Shown piece after piece: positions 1 to 12,600 of a stretch of 64,000 bases of DNA. Location: positions 5,704,001-5,768,000 of the forward strand of contig NC_067294.1 in the NCBI RefSeq assembly GCF_020740795.1. The letters are read 5' to 3'. A program made the translations under genes and the position numbers. Each line of letters begins with the position of its first letter. Positions within the stretch are counted from its first letter, which is position 1. Source of the stretch: Apus apus (taxonomy: Eukaryota; Chordata; Aves; Apodiformes; Apodidae). The notes under the pieces are model-generated. The model made no database searches, was not told the origin of the DNA, and saw only the letters and a program-made list of their open reading frames with translations.

Positions 1-2990
1 AGCTGGTAGCAGCCTAGTCCTGGAGACCTCCCAGGCCTCCCTTCCCCAGCCCTCCTGCTTCCAGGAGATGGCATCACTCGATCACAGATATCAGGTCCGA
101 GCCCCAGGGAGCAGCACATGCCCTCTCCTCTGCATCTGCTTGGTTTCCACCAGGAATCTCAGGTCTGGAGTACTAAAAGGAGCTCTCCAGGCTGGGTTTG
201 GTGCTGGGGATCTCTAGGATGGATGATGGAGGTACTGTCACCTCCTCTCATCCAGCTGTGGACCCCTGAGGGCTCTGGAAGCCCCTGACCAGCTCATCCA
301 TGGGACCCCAGTGTGGGCATCCTGAGGCACTGAGGGTTCCCAGCAGCACCCTTCAGCCCAAGTCAAGCATCTGGGATGCTCCTGGGGAAGCCCATGGAGG
401 GGAGTCCCGTGGAGGACTCCTCACCTGACTCTTCCCCAGCATAAACTTTGCCAACCATAATCCTCACCAGCAACAAAACAGGCTAAAGAGAAGGAAAAGA
501 GGGAAGTGCTCATGGGTGCATCTTTATGGCCCAATTGCCTTTCTCTGCTCCTTCACCTCATGCCAAGGGACGTCATGGCACGGCTGCTAGAGGCACCTGG
601 TGATGCTGCACCCGCCCAAGCCCTTCACCAGCTGCAGGAGGTGCTGGGTACTGCCCCGGGATCCCTGGACACCCCAGTCCCCAGGAGCTGCCTGAGCTCT
701 TGGCCTCAGCTTCATGAGCTGGGAAAAGGGCAAAGGGGGGCCCAGGCTGCCCATCAGTGAAACAACCAGTAGCAGGAATAACCCCAGAATCCCCTGTCCT
801 TGAAATGCAACCACGTCTGGGGTGGGACCCAGCAGCCACCTGTGTCCCTCTGCACCCCCCACCATCTGCTCAGGAGGGGATTTTCTTCTTTTTTCCCCCA
901 CTCCCTGAACCAGTGCTTCTTTGTTGGTGGGATGAGGAGGAAGAAGAAGGCCTTGGCTCTCTTATTTAAACAAAGCTGTGGCTGTGCTGAGATCTTGGGG
1001 GAAAAAACAAAAACAAAAACAAACACAGGATGGATGGGGCTGTGTGGTGCAGAAATCAAACTGCTCTGTGGTGTGAGCTGGGATTGCCACTGGCTGGGAC
1101 GGCCATGACAGTCACCTTTGTCACCAGGGAGGGAGCCAGGACAAGGCTGGGCGAGGGGATGGGAATGCTGGGGACACAGGGAGGTTGCTGCAAATCACTC
1201 ACCTCTCATGGTACCTCTGGCCATGCTGGGTCTCTGGAGGCAGAGCTGGGTTGATGCCAGCTCTGGGGGTACTTTCCATTGCTGGGGTTTTACTCTGCTC
1301 CCTTTTTGCAAACCAGATTCCTTCCTTCTTATTGTTATGATCACATCTTGGCTCCCACCTCCATGCAAGGAATGGGTGTGGCACAGGGGCATCCATGTTA
1401 TGTTTTCATCCAGTTTTAGCCAGAATTCGTGGCTGGAGCAATGGGATTGCACCCAAGACTGACACTTGATAACACTGGTGGGAATGGCCACAGCCAGGAG
1501 GGCTGTGGGGGGAGTATGGCAGAGGTCTCACAAAGTCCACCTCAAGCAAACAGATGACAGCACTGCTGTGGGGGCTTGGGGACATGCCAGTCCCTCCAAG
1601 AACATGAGAGAGCTCAGGATGCCGTGGGAAGGGAGGGGGGGCTGGCGTGGCAGTGAGAAATGGTTGTGAATCAATTGCATTGAGCTCCCTGAGTCCTGGT
1701 TTTGTTACAATTTTCCTTTTAATATCAAGATGCTGTTTCTCACACTGGAAACACTCCCCAGGTTCATATCAGGAAAAAGGCTCTGAAAGTCTGTTTTTTC
1801 CCCTCCACCCAATTTCATTTTTAAATCTCTTTTTTTCCCTGGTGTTTTGTTTGTTGTTGTTTTTTCTCGTTTCTTATTGTAAAAATTCCAGGCTGCTTCT
1901 CTCCCAGGAGGAACATTTCCAGCAGAGGAAGGGGCTGGTGAAGACAAGAAGGGCAGAGGTGGCCTTGGGGAGGTGACAAAACGCCCACCCAGAGCCTCTG
2001 GGGGGCTGTGCTTTGGTTTGAGGAGAAAAAGGCTGCCTGCAAAAGATGACAGTGACTAAGTGATGGTGGCCAGTGCAGCCAGAGTGTGACACTGGTGGAG
2101 AGGGGGTGTCAGTGGGGAGGAGGCTGCTGCTGATGGGGGTTTCTGGCCTGGGTGTCACAGAGCTGGTCCTTGGTCCCTCATCCCCCTCTGGAGTGGAGGT
2201 GTGTCTAGTGTGATGGGTGACAAGAGAATGGTCTCCCACCTTGCAGTCAGACAGGGCTTCACAAGGATCCTGTTTCTGGTTGGTTTTCCCTCTTAAATAC
2301 TTATATGTTTTTGTTTCTTTAAGAGGGAAATCAGACAAGAAACTCTTCTTGCTGAAGGGTCATGAGCTCCTTGGAGCCATGTCAGAGAGCAGGAACTCCC
2401 CACTGGGTCCATGGTGGGGACATCTTGCCTGCATACAGCTGGCTCTGTCTGTCCTGCTCTCCAGGGCCGGGCTGAGGTTTGCTCTCAGGGTTGGAGGGGT
2501 GGGTTTGCCTCCACATGGAATAACTGCAGAGATACCCAGAGCCTTCCCTCCCAATAGCCCCCTTTTTCTAATCAGGTGGGTGCTGCTGCTGGGCACAGGA
2601 AATCATCACCCCAGAGCAAGGGTTTGGTGTCCCCCCAAATGGGGGCAGTGGCACTGGCAGTCACAGCCTGGCTTGTCCCCTGCTCTCAGCCAGGCTTTAG
2701 TCCAAGGGCTCTGCCCAAGGCACTCTGCTCCCGGGGTATGGGTGGCTGCAGGGATGGGTGGGCTCCCTTGGGGCATCCTTGTGGGTGACACCAACGACCG
2801 GGACACTGCCCAAAGCTGCCTGCTGCAAAGGGACTGTGGCTGATGACATGTGGAAAGCCATGGGGTGATGACAGCAGAGGGGATGCGGGGGTCTCTGGTG
2901 CTCCCCAGAGTCACCCGCTCCCTCGGCCCCTCTGCAGCCAGGGTGGGAGGTTTGAATTCACCCCCCCACGTCCCCGCCGGGGGGTTCCTG
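1..2990. other. Upstream flank of CDX1, no recognised gene
   Basis: No exon or conserved protein could be recognised on either strand in this stretch. It contains an A-rich simple stretch near 1001-1025, a 13-bp perfect inverted repeat at 2285-2330 and otherwise unremarkable mixed sequence. From the human arrangement, PDGFRB would be expected further left in divergent orientation, but nothing here identifies it. Confidence 0.5.
2285..2330. repeat. Short perfect inverted repeat (hairpin)
   Basis: TTTCCCTCTTAAA at 2285-2297 is the exact reverse complement of TTTAAGAGGGAAA at 2318-2330, with a 20-nt AT-rich spacer. The stem does not extend on either side. It could be a chance hairpin or the remnant of a small palindromic element about 0.9 kb upstream of the CDX1 start. 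Confidence 0.6.
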
Positions 2991-3052
2991 CACTTTGAAA
3001 TGCAAACCTGCCTTTCAATGCAAATGCTGCGAGAGGTTGGGCCCAATAAAAG
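2991..3052 (+). promoter_or_regulatory. CDX1 proximal promoter with TCF-like, octamer and CAATAAA motifs
   Basis: A TCF/LEF-type CTTTGAA (2993-2999) is followed by ATGCAAA (3000-3006), and then a related copy, CTTTCAA (3012-3018) overlapping a perfect octamer ATGCAAAT (3018-3025). CAATAAAAG at 3044-3052 can serve as a TATA-like element or a CDX site. It is about 150 bp before the start codon. Mammalian Cdx1 is known to be a direct Wnt target through LEF/TCF sites in its proximal promoter, with CDX1 autoregulation. The assignment here rests on motif matches and position only. Confidence 0.55.
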
Positions 3053-3203
3053 CCTGTGGGCAGGGAGGTGCCTGGCCCCGGGACACAGCTCCCCGAGGTG
3101 CCCAGGTGAGCGCAGGAGGGGCGGCCACCTCCCCTCCCCGAGCCAAGCCCGGCCGGCGGCCCCGCAGCTCCCCGCAGCATGTGCACCCAGCCGGCCGGGG
3201 AAG

Positions 3204-3630
3204 ATGTATGTAGGTTATCTTTTGGATAAGGACACCAACATGTATCCCAGCCCCGTCCGGCATCCCAGCCTCAACCTCAACCCCCAGAATTATGTGCCGG
3301 GGCCGCCCCAATATTCGGACTTCGCCAGTTACCACCATGTGCCGGGGATTAACAACGACCCGCACCACGGGCAGCCCGCGGCAGCCTGGGGCTCTCCCTA
3401 CACCCCAGCCAAGGAGGACTGGCATTCCTACGGGACCGCCGCTGCACCTTCCACCGCCAGCCCGGGGCAGTTTGGATTCAGCCCCCCAGATTTTAACTCC
3501 ATCCAGCCGCCAGGCTCTGGACTCCTGCCTCCCCCCATCAGCAGCTCTGTCCCCCAGCTCTCCCCGAACGCCCAGAGACGCACCCCGTACGAGTGGATGA
3601 GGCGCAGCATTCCCAGCACCAGCAGCAGCG
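3204..3630 (+). CDS. CDX1: CDX1 coding exon 1
   Basis: Encodes residues 1-142 plus the first base of the next codon: the conserved N terminus, a Pro/Ser-rich activation region and the PYEWM hexapeptide. The donor is GCAGCG|GTAAGG. The frame is open upstream to 2850, but that part has no family similarity and covers the promoter. Confidence 0.96.
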
Positions 3631-6600
3631 GTAAGGAAACCCCCCCAGCCTTGCACTCTGCCCCTTCCTCCCCGCAGAGGATTCCCGGGCTGGAAAACCT
3701 GCAGGGCCGGATCCTGTTCCTGGCCAGGGGACTGCCAGGAGGGACAACACGCTTGGCCTTCCTGGTCCCCAAAGAACAAGGGGACCCCATGGCCAAGGTG
3801 GCGGGGACTGAAGATGGATAGGGAGGGTACTGGTGTTGCTAGCAGCTGGGGTAATATGGCTGGAAGGTCATTTTTCCCGGCTGGTCTCTGCCCCTGCACC
3901 CCTGCTTTCTCCTGCCACCACTGGGCAAGACAGGCAGAGCCAGAGACCCCCGGGGCGCTGCCACCCTGAGGGGTGATGGACGGGGTGTGTGCGGGGCTGC
4001 AGCCACGAGCTGTGTGCAGCTGTGTGTGAGAGACTGTGTACGGGGGGTGCACGTGTGTGTGCAAGGTGCCTTCTGCTGCCTTCGTGTGGGGAGGGTGTAT
4101 GTACGTGCAGGGAAGGAGCCGTATATGTCTGTATGAGGAGGGAAGGTGCTGCATGTGCTGTGTGTATGTGTGCAGTGTCCATTTAGTGCGTGTGAGGCAC
4201 CGTGTGAGCGTGCAAGGTACCCTAAGCAGTACGTGTGTATGGGGCTTGCTGTATAGACAGTGTCAGTGAGTGTGTGCAGGGGATTCTGTGTAGGTGATGT
4301 GTGCGTGCAAGGTGCTGCATGTGCAGGATGCTGCAAGGTGGTGTGTGTGTGTGCAGGGTGTGCAAGGCGCACGGGTGCTGTGTGCGAGGTGCAATGTGTG
4401 TATGCAAGGTGAGTGTGCAAGGTGTGGTGCCACGGGGAGGGTGCCTGTGGGTGCCCCATGTGCAGGGCATGTGTGTGCCTTGCAGCACACGTGTGCCGTG
4501 CACTGGGTGAGCAGGTGCCCCCCCTCCCGTGCATACCACCGGCCCGGCCACCCAGCAGCCATGCTGACCTGGGGTCCTGTCCTCCTGTCCCAGTGTCCCC
4601 GAGGTCTTGTCCCTGCTGAACTCCTGACCTGAGGGTTGGGGGAAGCGTCTGGGCGACCCCAGCCCCTGTCCTCGCTGGGCGGGGGGCCCTGCTGCCCACT
4701 TCAAAGGCGGTGGGCAGGTCCCCTTGGGGCCAGCCCAAATTGACAAGGGCTTTGCTTTGTCATGGAGATGGTGGCCGGCTCCTTTGGCAGCGAGGTGAGG
4801 TGCTGGGCCCTTTGTCCTGCCCTGCCCGCATCCTTTCATCTTCCCCTCCAGGCTGCCATTGCTGCCAGCCCAGCCTGGACCCCTCCTGCCCGCAGGGACC
4901 CTCTGCCCGGACCTGCCACCCCTCTCCCTCTTTCAGCCATGAGATCAGCAGAGCACTGCTGGGACAAAACTCACTACAGGAGTGATTCTGGGAATCTCTC
5001 TGCAAATTTTTTATTACTGCTGCTCCATATCCCTGGCATCAGGGCCAGGACTCCCTGTTTGCAGAATGTCCTGAATTTCAGGCTTGTTTCTGGCTCCCTG
5101 CTGTCCCCACATAGGGCTGGCCAAGACCCTCATGCAAGGGACTAGTGCAGAAGTGCCTGGAGTCTTCCAGCATGGAAAAATAACTCCATGTGTTTGCTGG
5201 ATCCGTGTGGCAGGGAAGGGGATGGGGTCCCAGCAGGATCAGTGGTTGTGGTGGAAGAGGCAGAATATCCTGGTAAATGGCAAAAAACCAGCTTCAGTCT
5301 GAAAAGTGGAGGGGAGAGGGAGGCTGGTATTTCCTGGCCCATTTTTAGGACTGAATGTACCTATGCAGGAAAAAAAGCTTTCCCCCCATGCCCAGTGATG
5401 AAGACCCAAATGTGTTCCAGGGCTGGGAGCTTCCCTCTGCAGAAGGGGGATGTGATCCTGCAGCCTCCCCATGCAGCTGGGACCAAGTCACTTCTGCAGG
5501 TTTTGTGGATCTGAAAGTTTCGGTTCTTCAGAGGAGAAAAGTGGGAGGGGAAATTAATGAGGGGAGAAAGACATGAGCACACCCCTCCTCTGGATCAAGG
5601 GCAGGGTTCTACACCCAGCAGTGGGGCTGAGATAAAACGGGGGCTTGAAAGTGCCTCTGATTGAGTTAGATGACAATTGAGTTGATTGAATTCTGGAAAA
5701 ATATCATTAGTTGCTTAGTTTGTATCTCTTAGATTAAATACATACAAAGGGACAAATAAATCAGCCTTGTTCCCCTTGCACTCAGAGGAGGAGCTGCCCT
5801 GGCCCAGTCCCAGCAATGCAGGGATGGGTGCTGGGCTAAAAGCCCCTTTCTTGTGATGTTTCCCCAGGCTGGATGATCCGTGGGGTTCCTTTATGAGGCA
5901 CTTTTAGATTGAGGATTTGTTCTTGTGTCTCTGTTGGGTCCAAGCCCAGCACTGCTGGTGCTGAGCAGCTGCAGGATTCAGCAGCAGTGGGCCCATGTGC
6001 TGGGGACACAGCCCGTGTCTTCTAGGGCTGCCTTTTGAATAGAAAAAAAGAACCTTTCTCCATTCAGCATGAATGGCAGCAGGGGAGAGATGGGTTTGGC
6101 ATAGATAAGGGTGAAATCCTTAGATGAATTGTTTTATTGAAATCAATAAGCTGGACTTTAATCAGTCTGGATTGATTAACTACTCATCCCACAGCGGTGG
6201 GAGCAGGAAGGGAATACATGGGCTTTTGTTGGTTTTTTTTTTGCTATAAATATAAACAGTTTCATTGCAAATGCTGTAAATCATAACACTTCCGAGGGCT
6301 GTAAATTAAGGTTCCCTCTCTGACTTGCCTTGTATAAACAGCTCTTGGTCATAGTTGGAAAGCTTTTGGGAAAGAGCTGCCCGGTGTTAAGAGAAAACGT
6401 TACACAGGGAATTTGTGTTGGGAGGTTCTGCAAATGGGTCCCAGAGCCCAAGAAAAATCGGTGAGAAATCTCCCAGTGACTCATTGCAGAGTCAGGCTTT
6501 GAAGAGGGGATTATTTTATGTAGCTGTTGCTAAATACATGCATGCTTCACCTGTGTTGCTTACCCAGCTTGCAGCAGCAGGGATTGCAAAGCCGGAGGGC

Positions 6601-9600
6601 TGGACACTGGAAATCAGGAGTTAAAGGGATCCAAGCTAGAAGATGTCCCCAGGCTTCATTTCTCTCTCCGATGTCACCTCTTTTTCTGCTCATAAAGTCT
6701 TCATGAGCAGCGTGTCAGAGCCTCATGCTTCCTCTTTATTCACAATTATTCGCAAACTTCCCTGTGAATTGCACCCTGGCTCTATAAAAAGCTCAAGAAG
6801 GTGGCTGGAAACAGTGGCTGGCTGAACTCTGAAATTCCCCCTCTGCTCGTTAGGTATGCAAATCCTCAGGTACTGCCTCAGGTCTGGCTTTTAGGTCACT
6901 AATCAAGCTGGGACTTCAGTGCTAAATATTGCAAGTGAAAGTGCCACTGGGGCATCCCTTGGGGAGGCGAATGTACTTGGGACTTTGTGTGGTAGGTTTT
7001 GGGGTGATGGAGAGCAAATAGTGATGCTCCAAGCATGGACAAGCAGTGATCTGCTGGATGTGTGGTTTTCCATCCCAGTTTTCACTATTTCCAGCTCAGT
7101 TTTCCAGGTCTATTTGTTCAACCCTAGTGAGGTCCATGAATGCTGGAGGAAAGAGTGAGAACCTCATTAATGAGACAGAGAAATGTTTTCCATGGACAGA
7201 TGAGGTTCATGTCATGCATGGTACATTTTGGGGTGATGGTGGTGGCTGGAGGATAGTGTGTTTCCCCAGTCAGTCCCTGCATGGGGGGGCTCCTCTTTAG
7301 GACATGGTTGCTCGCCATGAAACCCTTTGCTCCCCTGGGTTGCTCAGTGTATGTATGCATCAGGCCCCATTGGTCTTCTCCCTTTGAATTATTAACCCAC
7401 AGCCTTCTCCTGGCCCCAGCTGGGATTTGTTGACCACTCAGCCTGCTGGCCAAGGTACAAGCCTTTCAAACTTTCCTAGAATTGACTTTCCTTGAGCAAA
7501 AAGGGCTTCCCTGGAGCTCTGTTGGTACCTACGTGATGGGCTTGGCTGCCTAATACCCTGGGATTAGCAGAGGGACACTCTAAACCTCTGGCCAATGGCA
7601 GATGTTTCCCACAGGGGACCCCTCAAGGACACCCACTCCAGTGCTGTTAGCTTTGTGATCAACTGGATAAGGGTCGGGATCCTTCCCCTGTGCTGCCCCT
7701 CGAGATGGATGGGCTGAGCCTTCATGGGGATGGGAAGGGGGAGAGGAGTCCTGGTGCCCAGCCAGCACCACCACTGCCTTGCTCTCTGTGCCACGGTGTA
7801 AGGGTGATGCTCTAGAGGGGCAGTTTCCAGCCCACACGTGCTGGCCAGCCCACGTGTCACCCCAGCACTCCTCATCCTCCTGTGCTGCCGTGGTCTTTGC
7901 CCGGGCACAGGAGCCTGCCTGGCAGCGCTCGGCTCGGCGCTCGTAAAACCAGGGGAGCAACTGAAGGAATCTGCCAGTTGCCAAAATAAAGGAGTGAATC
8001 ACTGCAGGGCTGGGAAATGCTTGCCCCAGCACCCAGCCTCAGGCTGCTGCCCCTGGCGTTGAACATTTCCTGCCATGTTGCTCCATGGCTGAGAACACAA
8101 GGCTGTGATGGGGAACCACCAGCTTGCTGCCACCACTGGCAACCTGCTCCGCATCCCCTTGGGGTTTGCACCTCCTGGGAGGAAGATGAGGCTTGCAGAA
8201 GGGGTGCCTCCACCCCATGTGTGTGGGTGTGGATGCAGATCTGGTTCCATCCTGCTGTGCTGGCAGTGTGGAGCCCAGCCAGGACCAGCCTGTACTCTTG
8301 AATGCCGGTCTGTGCTCTCCTGATCCAGTTCTTCACTGTGTGTTTCTGCCCCTTCCCAGCATCCAGGCTTCCCTGTGTGGCTGTGCCATATACTGAGCCC
8401 TCTTGGCTCTGCCAGTCCCATAACCCCTGGGCGAGCTACCCCTGGCCACATATGCTCACTTACAGCAAAGCTCTGTGCTTCCCAACAAAGCCCCACAGCT
8501 TTGGCACCAGGAAGGAACCCCCAGGTCAGATCAGAGTCAGGCAAACAGCCATGCAAGGAGCTAGCCTTGCTCCAGACAGGGGGGTGACTGGGCTCCTCAG
8601 AGGAGCCCTCCATGCATGTAAGCACAGATGAGTCCTGCCTTCAGCCCAGCAGCTGGGAAATGCTCATTTCTCCAACCTGGAGCAGAGCTGGGGGAGCCTT
8701 GGCAGGGTCCACTGAGTGAGGATTCATCCATCATCCCCTTCTCCCCACAGTACGGAGACATTAAATCATGTACGGGGGTCGTGGTTCCTCTCCCCCTTTT
8801 TTTTACATCTGGCAGTTGTCTAATTCTGAGGCCCTTTAGCAGAGGAATGATCTCCAGCAGGGATCTCGGGAAGGATTGCCCTCCGGAGGCAATCGGTGGT
8901 GGTGATGAAGGAAGCCACATGGCTCTGGTCCTTTGCCCCACGTTGTTCATCCCATCCATCATCCCTCTGCTTCCTGCGGCAGAGGAAAAATAGCTGACAA
9001 TATTGAAGCATGAACGGGAAGGGGAAGGCTTGTGAAAACCCTGACCTGCTGGTTCCCAGCACTCAGTGAGGGTGGGGGACTCGGGTTTATCCCCCCCTCT
9101 CCAGCCACAGAGGAGTCTGTGTGCTTTGGAGCAGCTGCTGGAGCTGGAGGGGAAAGGCAGAGAACAAGGGAGTGTGGGAGAGGTGGGGGCAGACAGGGGT
9201 CATTGGGGGGCTCAGCACAGACTGGTGCAGACTTTGGGGTTCCCAATTCCAGTAGGTTTGGGGGCAGAGACTGAGCTGGGCTGTCTGCCCCCAGCATTGG
9301 CATCACTGCTGTGCAGCACGGCTGCCTCAGCAGAGGGAGCGTTGGCCCCTCTGCACTGAGCAGCTGGAGCACATCTGGCTGCCAGATGGGGTGACCACAG
9401 TCAGCCTGAAGGCTTCTGCATATTAGCAGCCGACATCAGCCCTCCACCCGGCCCGGGCTCTCTGTCCTGAGATACCATTCTGCAGGGTGCTCCCTCTTTG
9501 CAGGCTGGGGGGATTCCCCCCATAGGGCTGTAGGAGGAAGCCCCTCTGGGAGTCTCACCAGTGATCAGAGCCCACAGTGCCGACCCTGGGACTCCACACT

Positions 9601-12600
9601 GCTTTGGAGTTACTTCTGTGCCTCAGTTTCTCCACCTGTAGCATTGTCTAAGCTATGCCAGGGCTGGGGGGAAGTTTTCCTTGATGCTTTTTCCCTGGGG
9701 AGGAATGGCAAATCCTGATAGAGCACTGATTCTTCTGGGATGAGAGTTTTACCCTCTTTGCAAGCAGCTGCTGCTCCTCTGGAATGAAGCAGCTTTATCA
9801 TGGAGTGAAAGCACCCCCCGGGGAGCACAGCCCTGCTCCCCAGCTTGCTGCATTTTATCTCCAGTGCAGACAAGTTCTTTCCCTGGTGCTCGCTGGTGAT
9901 GGGACTTCCACACCCGATGTTTTTCAGCAGTAAAATATTGTAGTTCCACCAGATGGGGTGAAAAGGCAGCCGGTACAGACAGGCGGGCAGGCGATGCTCG
10001 GTGGAGCCAGCAAGGTGAGCCCACGCCGGGTGGCTCCAGGAGCACCTTACCCAGACTTTTAGTGCCAGCGATGCGAGGAGCCGGTGCCCCCCGCCCCCCG
10101 CCAGCACCTCCCGCACGAAGCAGCGTTCGCGGCGCCCCTGTCCCCGGGCTCGGGGACCTCTCCGGTGGGGCGGGACAGCGGGCACCGCGCTGGGCTCCCA
10201 TCCCGGCGGCTCCGGCGATCGGAGCCCTGATGGCTGAGCAGCCGCTTCCTGCCCAGCCAAGGTTTGTGGCTGCTGCAATTTGGAGCTGCTCTGACTTGTG
10301 AAACGGTGACCTTTAGAAAAGTGAGCAGGTTGACGCTCCTCGCTGCTGGCAGCCACGCTGCTCCTGCTGCAGCTGGGAGAGATGTGTCCTGCAGATAGGG
10401 ATGCTCCATTCAGAGCTGCCCTGACCCCCTCTTAGCTGGGTTCCTTTGTGGAACTAGGGAAAAGACAAGTTCCAGAACACCACGAAGCAGCTCTGGCTCC
10501 TTCAATACTTTCCACCTCCTCCCAGGGTACCATTGCAACCCCAGTCTCTTTCCTTCCTGGCTTGATCCAGCCCCTTCCCAGTGCTTCCTAAAGCTGCTTG
10601 ACACCAGTCTCAAAATACCCCATCACCCTGTAGCCCATGTGTTGGGGTGTTTAGGGGACTGTTCTTTATTGAAAGCCATCCTTTGTGCAGGACAGGGCTG
10701 AAGAGGGTGAATTATCCCCTCCCTGGCAGCCTCCGCTGTGGCCAGGAGTGTGCAGAGTATGGGATGGTGGGCACAGGGATCTGGTTTGATTTTTCTTTCC
10801 CCTGCCAGGCTCCTGACCCAGTTCAGGGCAGGAGCTCCAGCATCCCCTGCCATAGGGAGCAGATCTGGGCTGGGGTCAGGACCCTGTCCCCCTGCATGTG
10901 TGTAAGTGCGTGTGCATGCACGCTCAGGAGCGTGTCCTTTGGGGTTTGCACAGCACATTAAAGCTATTCCCTTATCTAATCACAGCTCAGGTGAGTGCTA
11001 TTAGGGTTATACATTAACTGTGGTAACGATACCCTCTCCCCATGCAGCCAAAGGCCCTGCCTTGATCCCAAAGCTGAAGCCATTCCCACTGGCCCCACAA
11101 ATGGCTCCATTTGGCTGCCTGAGAGTTTCCTTTGCCTGCTCTTCTGGGGACAAGCAAAAGGGACTCTAAATGCATGGCATGGTTGGAAGGGGCTAGCAGC
11201 TGTGCCAGGAAGCATCACCAGCATCCTCTTTGCTCCTGGGCACCCTGTCCATGGCACCCCATGTAGCAGCAGCAGCAGCAGCAGCAGCAGGTCTGGGCTG
11301 TCCTGGTCCCCAGACAGCCCAATCCTCCTCCTATGGGCTTCCCTGGAAATGTGGGAACAGCTTCATCCCTCTGCTCAGCTGTGCTCCCCACTGTAGCTCA
11401 GGGGTTTCCCCAGAGGTACAAGGGCTCTGTAAGGAGCTGGGCTGGCTCATCCCAAATTTCCTCTTTCCTTTCACAGAGCTATAAAAAGTCTCCAGGAGAG
11501 AGTTAAGTGTAACCCAGCATTCACATTCAAGGTAGCTGAATTATTCATTGTCAATAGTATTTCTTGCAAATCCTTTTCCTTGTGAATCACCCACATTACA
11601 TTCCTGAATTCAGCAAACATCCCCAAAACCCTCAATTAGTCGAGATGAAGAGTTTTCCATCTCTGGCTTGGTCGTGAGCCCTCTGCTTTGGGAATTTTCT
11701 ACCTGATTTTGGGCAGTGAGATGCTCAGTTCACAGGGTGCTGGCTCACCAGCACAGCCGGGTATTTGCCAGACCTGAGGCAGAGCAGAGGCTTCTTCAAG
11801 GATGAACAGTGAAGAGGGAATAACAAAGAACAAGCAGTGATGGATCTATTTACAGCTGCAGCAGGAAATAATAATTCCTGCTGAAATTCATGGCATATGT
11901 GGTATTCACAAACCGCCTCGTTTCTTTATTATTTAATATTTTGTTCCCTCTATCTGTCAATCCCTTTGCTTTCCAGCTGTTTTTTCTCCAAGCAGTGGTA
12001 TTCAAATAGCAATATTGCAAATAAGATAATTTTAAGGTCATTATCTCTTCAGAAAGGTTTTTGCTTTCAAATCAAAAGAAGAAAAAAAACAACCACAAGA
12101 TAAATGTTTATGAGAAAGAAAAAAGAAAAAAAAAATAGGAGTCTTTGAGCCTGGAGCAGACAGAGGAAGCCTGGTTTCTCATGGAGCTGTTAAACCCTGC
12201 ACAATTCTCTGCCTCTGGTTTATTCTGTAACTTCCCAGGAATTGTGTCAGCAAATTCAGCACAGGTCCCTCCTGGGCCAGGATGTCCTTCTCATGCCCAT
12301 GAACTCTTCAGCTCCAGGGTGGCAAGAGGAGGGAGGGATTCTATGGGAAGGGCAGGGACCCCATGGGAAGAACAAAGACCCTCCTAGGAAGGGCAGAGAT
12401 CCCACAAAAAAGGCAGGGACCTCTTGGGAAGAACAAGGGGAGAGCGTGGGCTCCTGCCTGGGCTGGGTGCCCCCAACCCCACACAGTGTTGTGATCGGAT
12501 TTGTTTCAATGGTCCATGTGTGCCAAGAGGAGAGAAACACACAGTGATGCTGCCATAGACCCCTTGTGCTTTGAATCCCTCTGTTTCAGCCATGTGTCTC

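Noticed and set aside
1-2990. Possible PDGFRB exon at the left edge
   Set aside because: Synteny suggests the gene is nearby, but no kinase or receptor-like sequence could be recognised.
2850-3203. Open frame continuing upstream of the CDX1 ATG
   Set aside because: It is in frame for 118 codons but has no family similarity and runs through the promoter motifs; [10 protein letters not shown] at 3204 is the conserved CDX N terminus.
3015-4738. Long minus-strand frames rich in His, Thr and Pro
   Set aside because: They are the antisense of CDX1 exon 1 and of the GT-rich repeat; composition follows the repeat and no domain is visible.
8523-8539. Possible DR5 retinoic acid element (AGGTCA then GAGTCA)
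   Set aside because: The second half-site departs from RGKTCA at a key base; the DR2 at 4617 is far better.
11230-11300. Poly-Ser/Ala frame over the AGC run
   Set aside because: Low-complexity translation of a microsatellite inside a validated intron, with no splice context.
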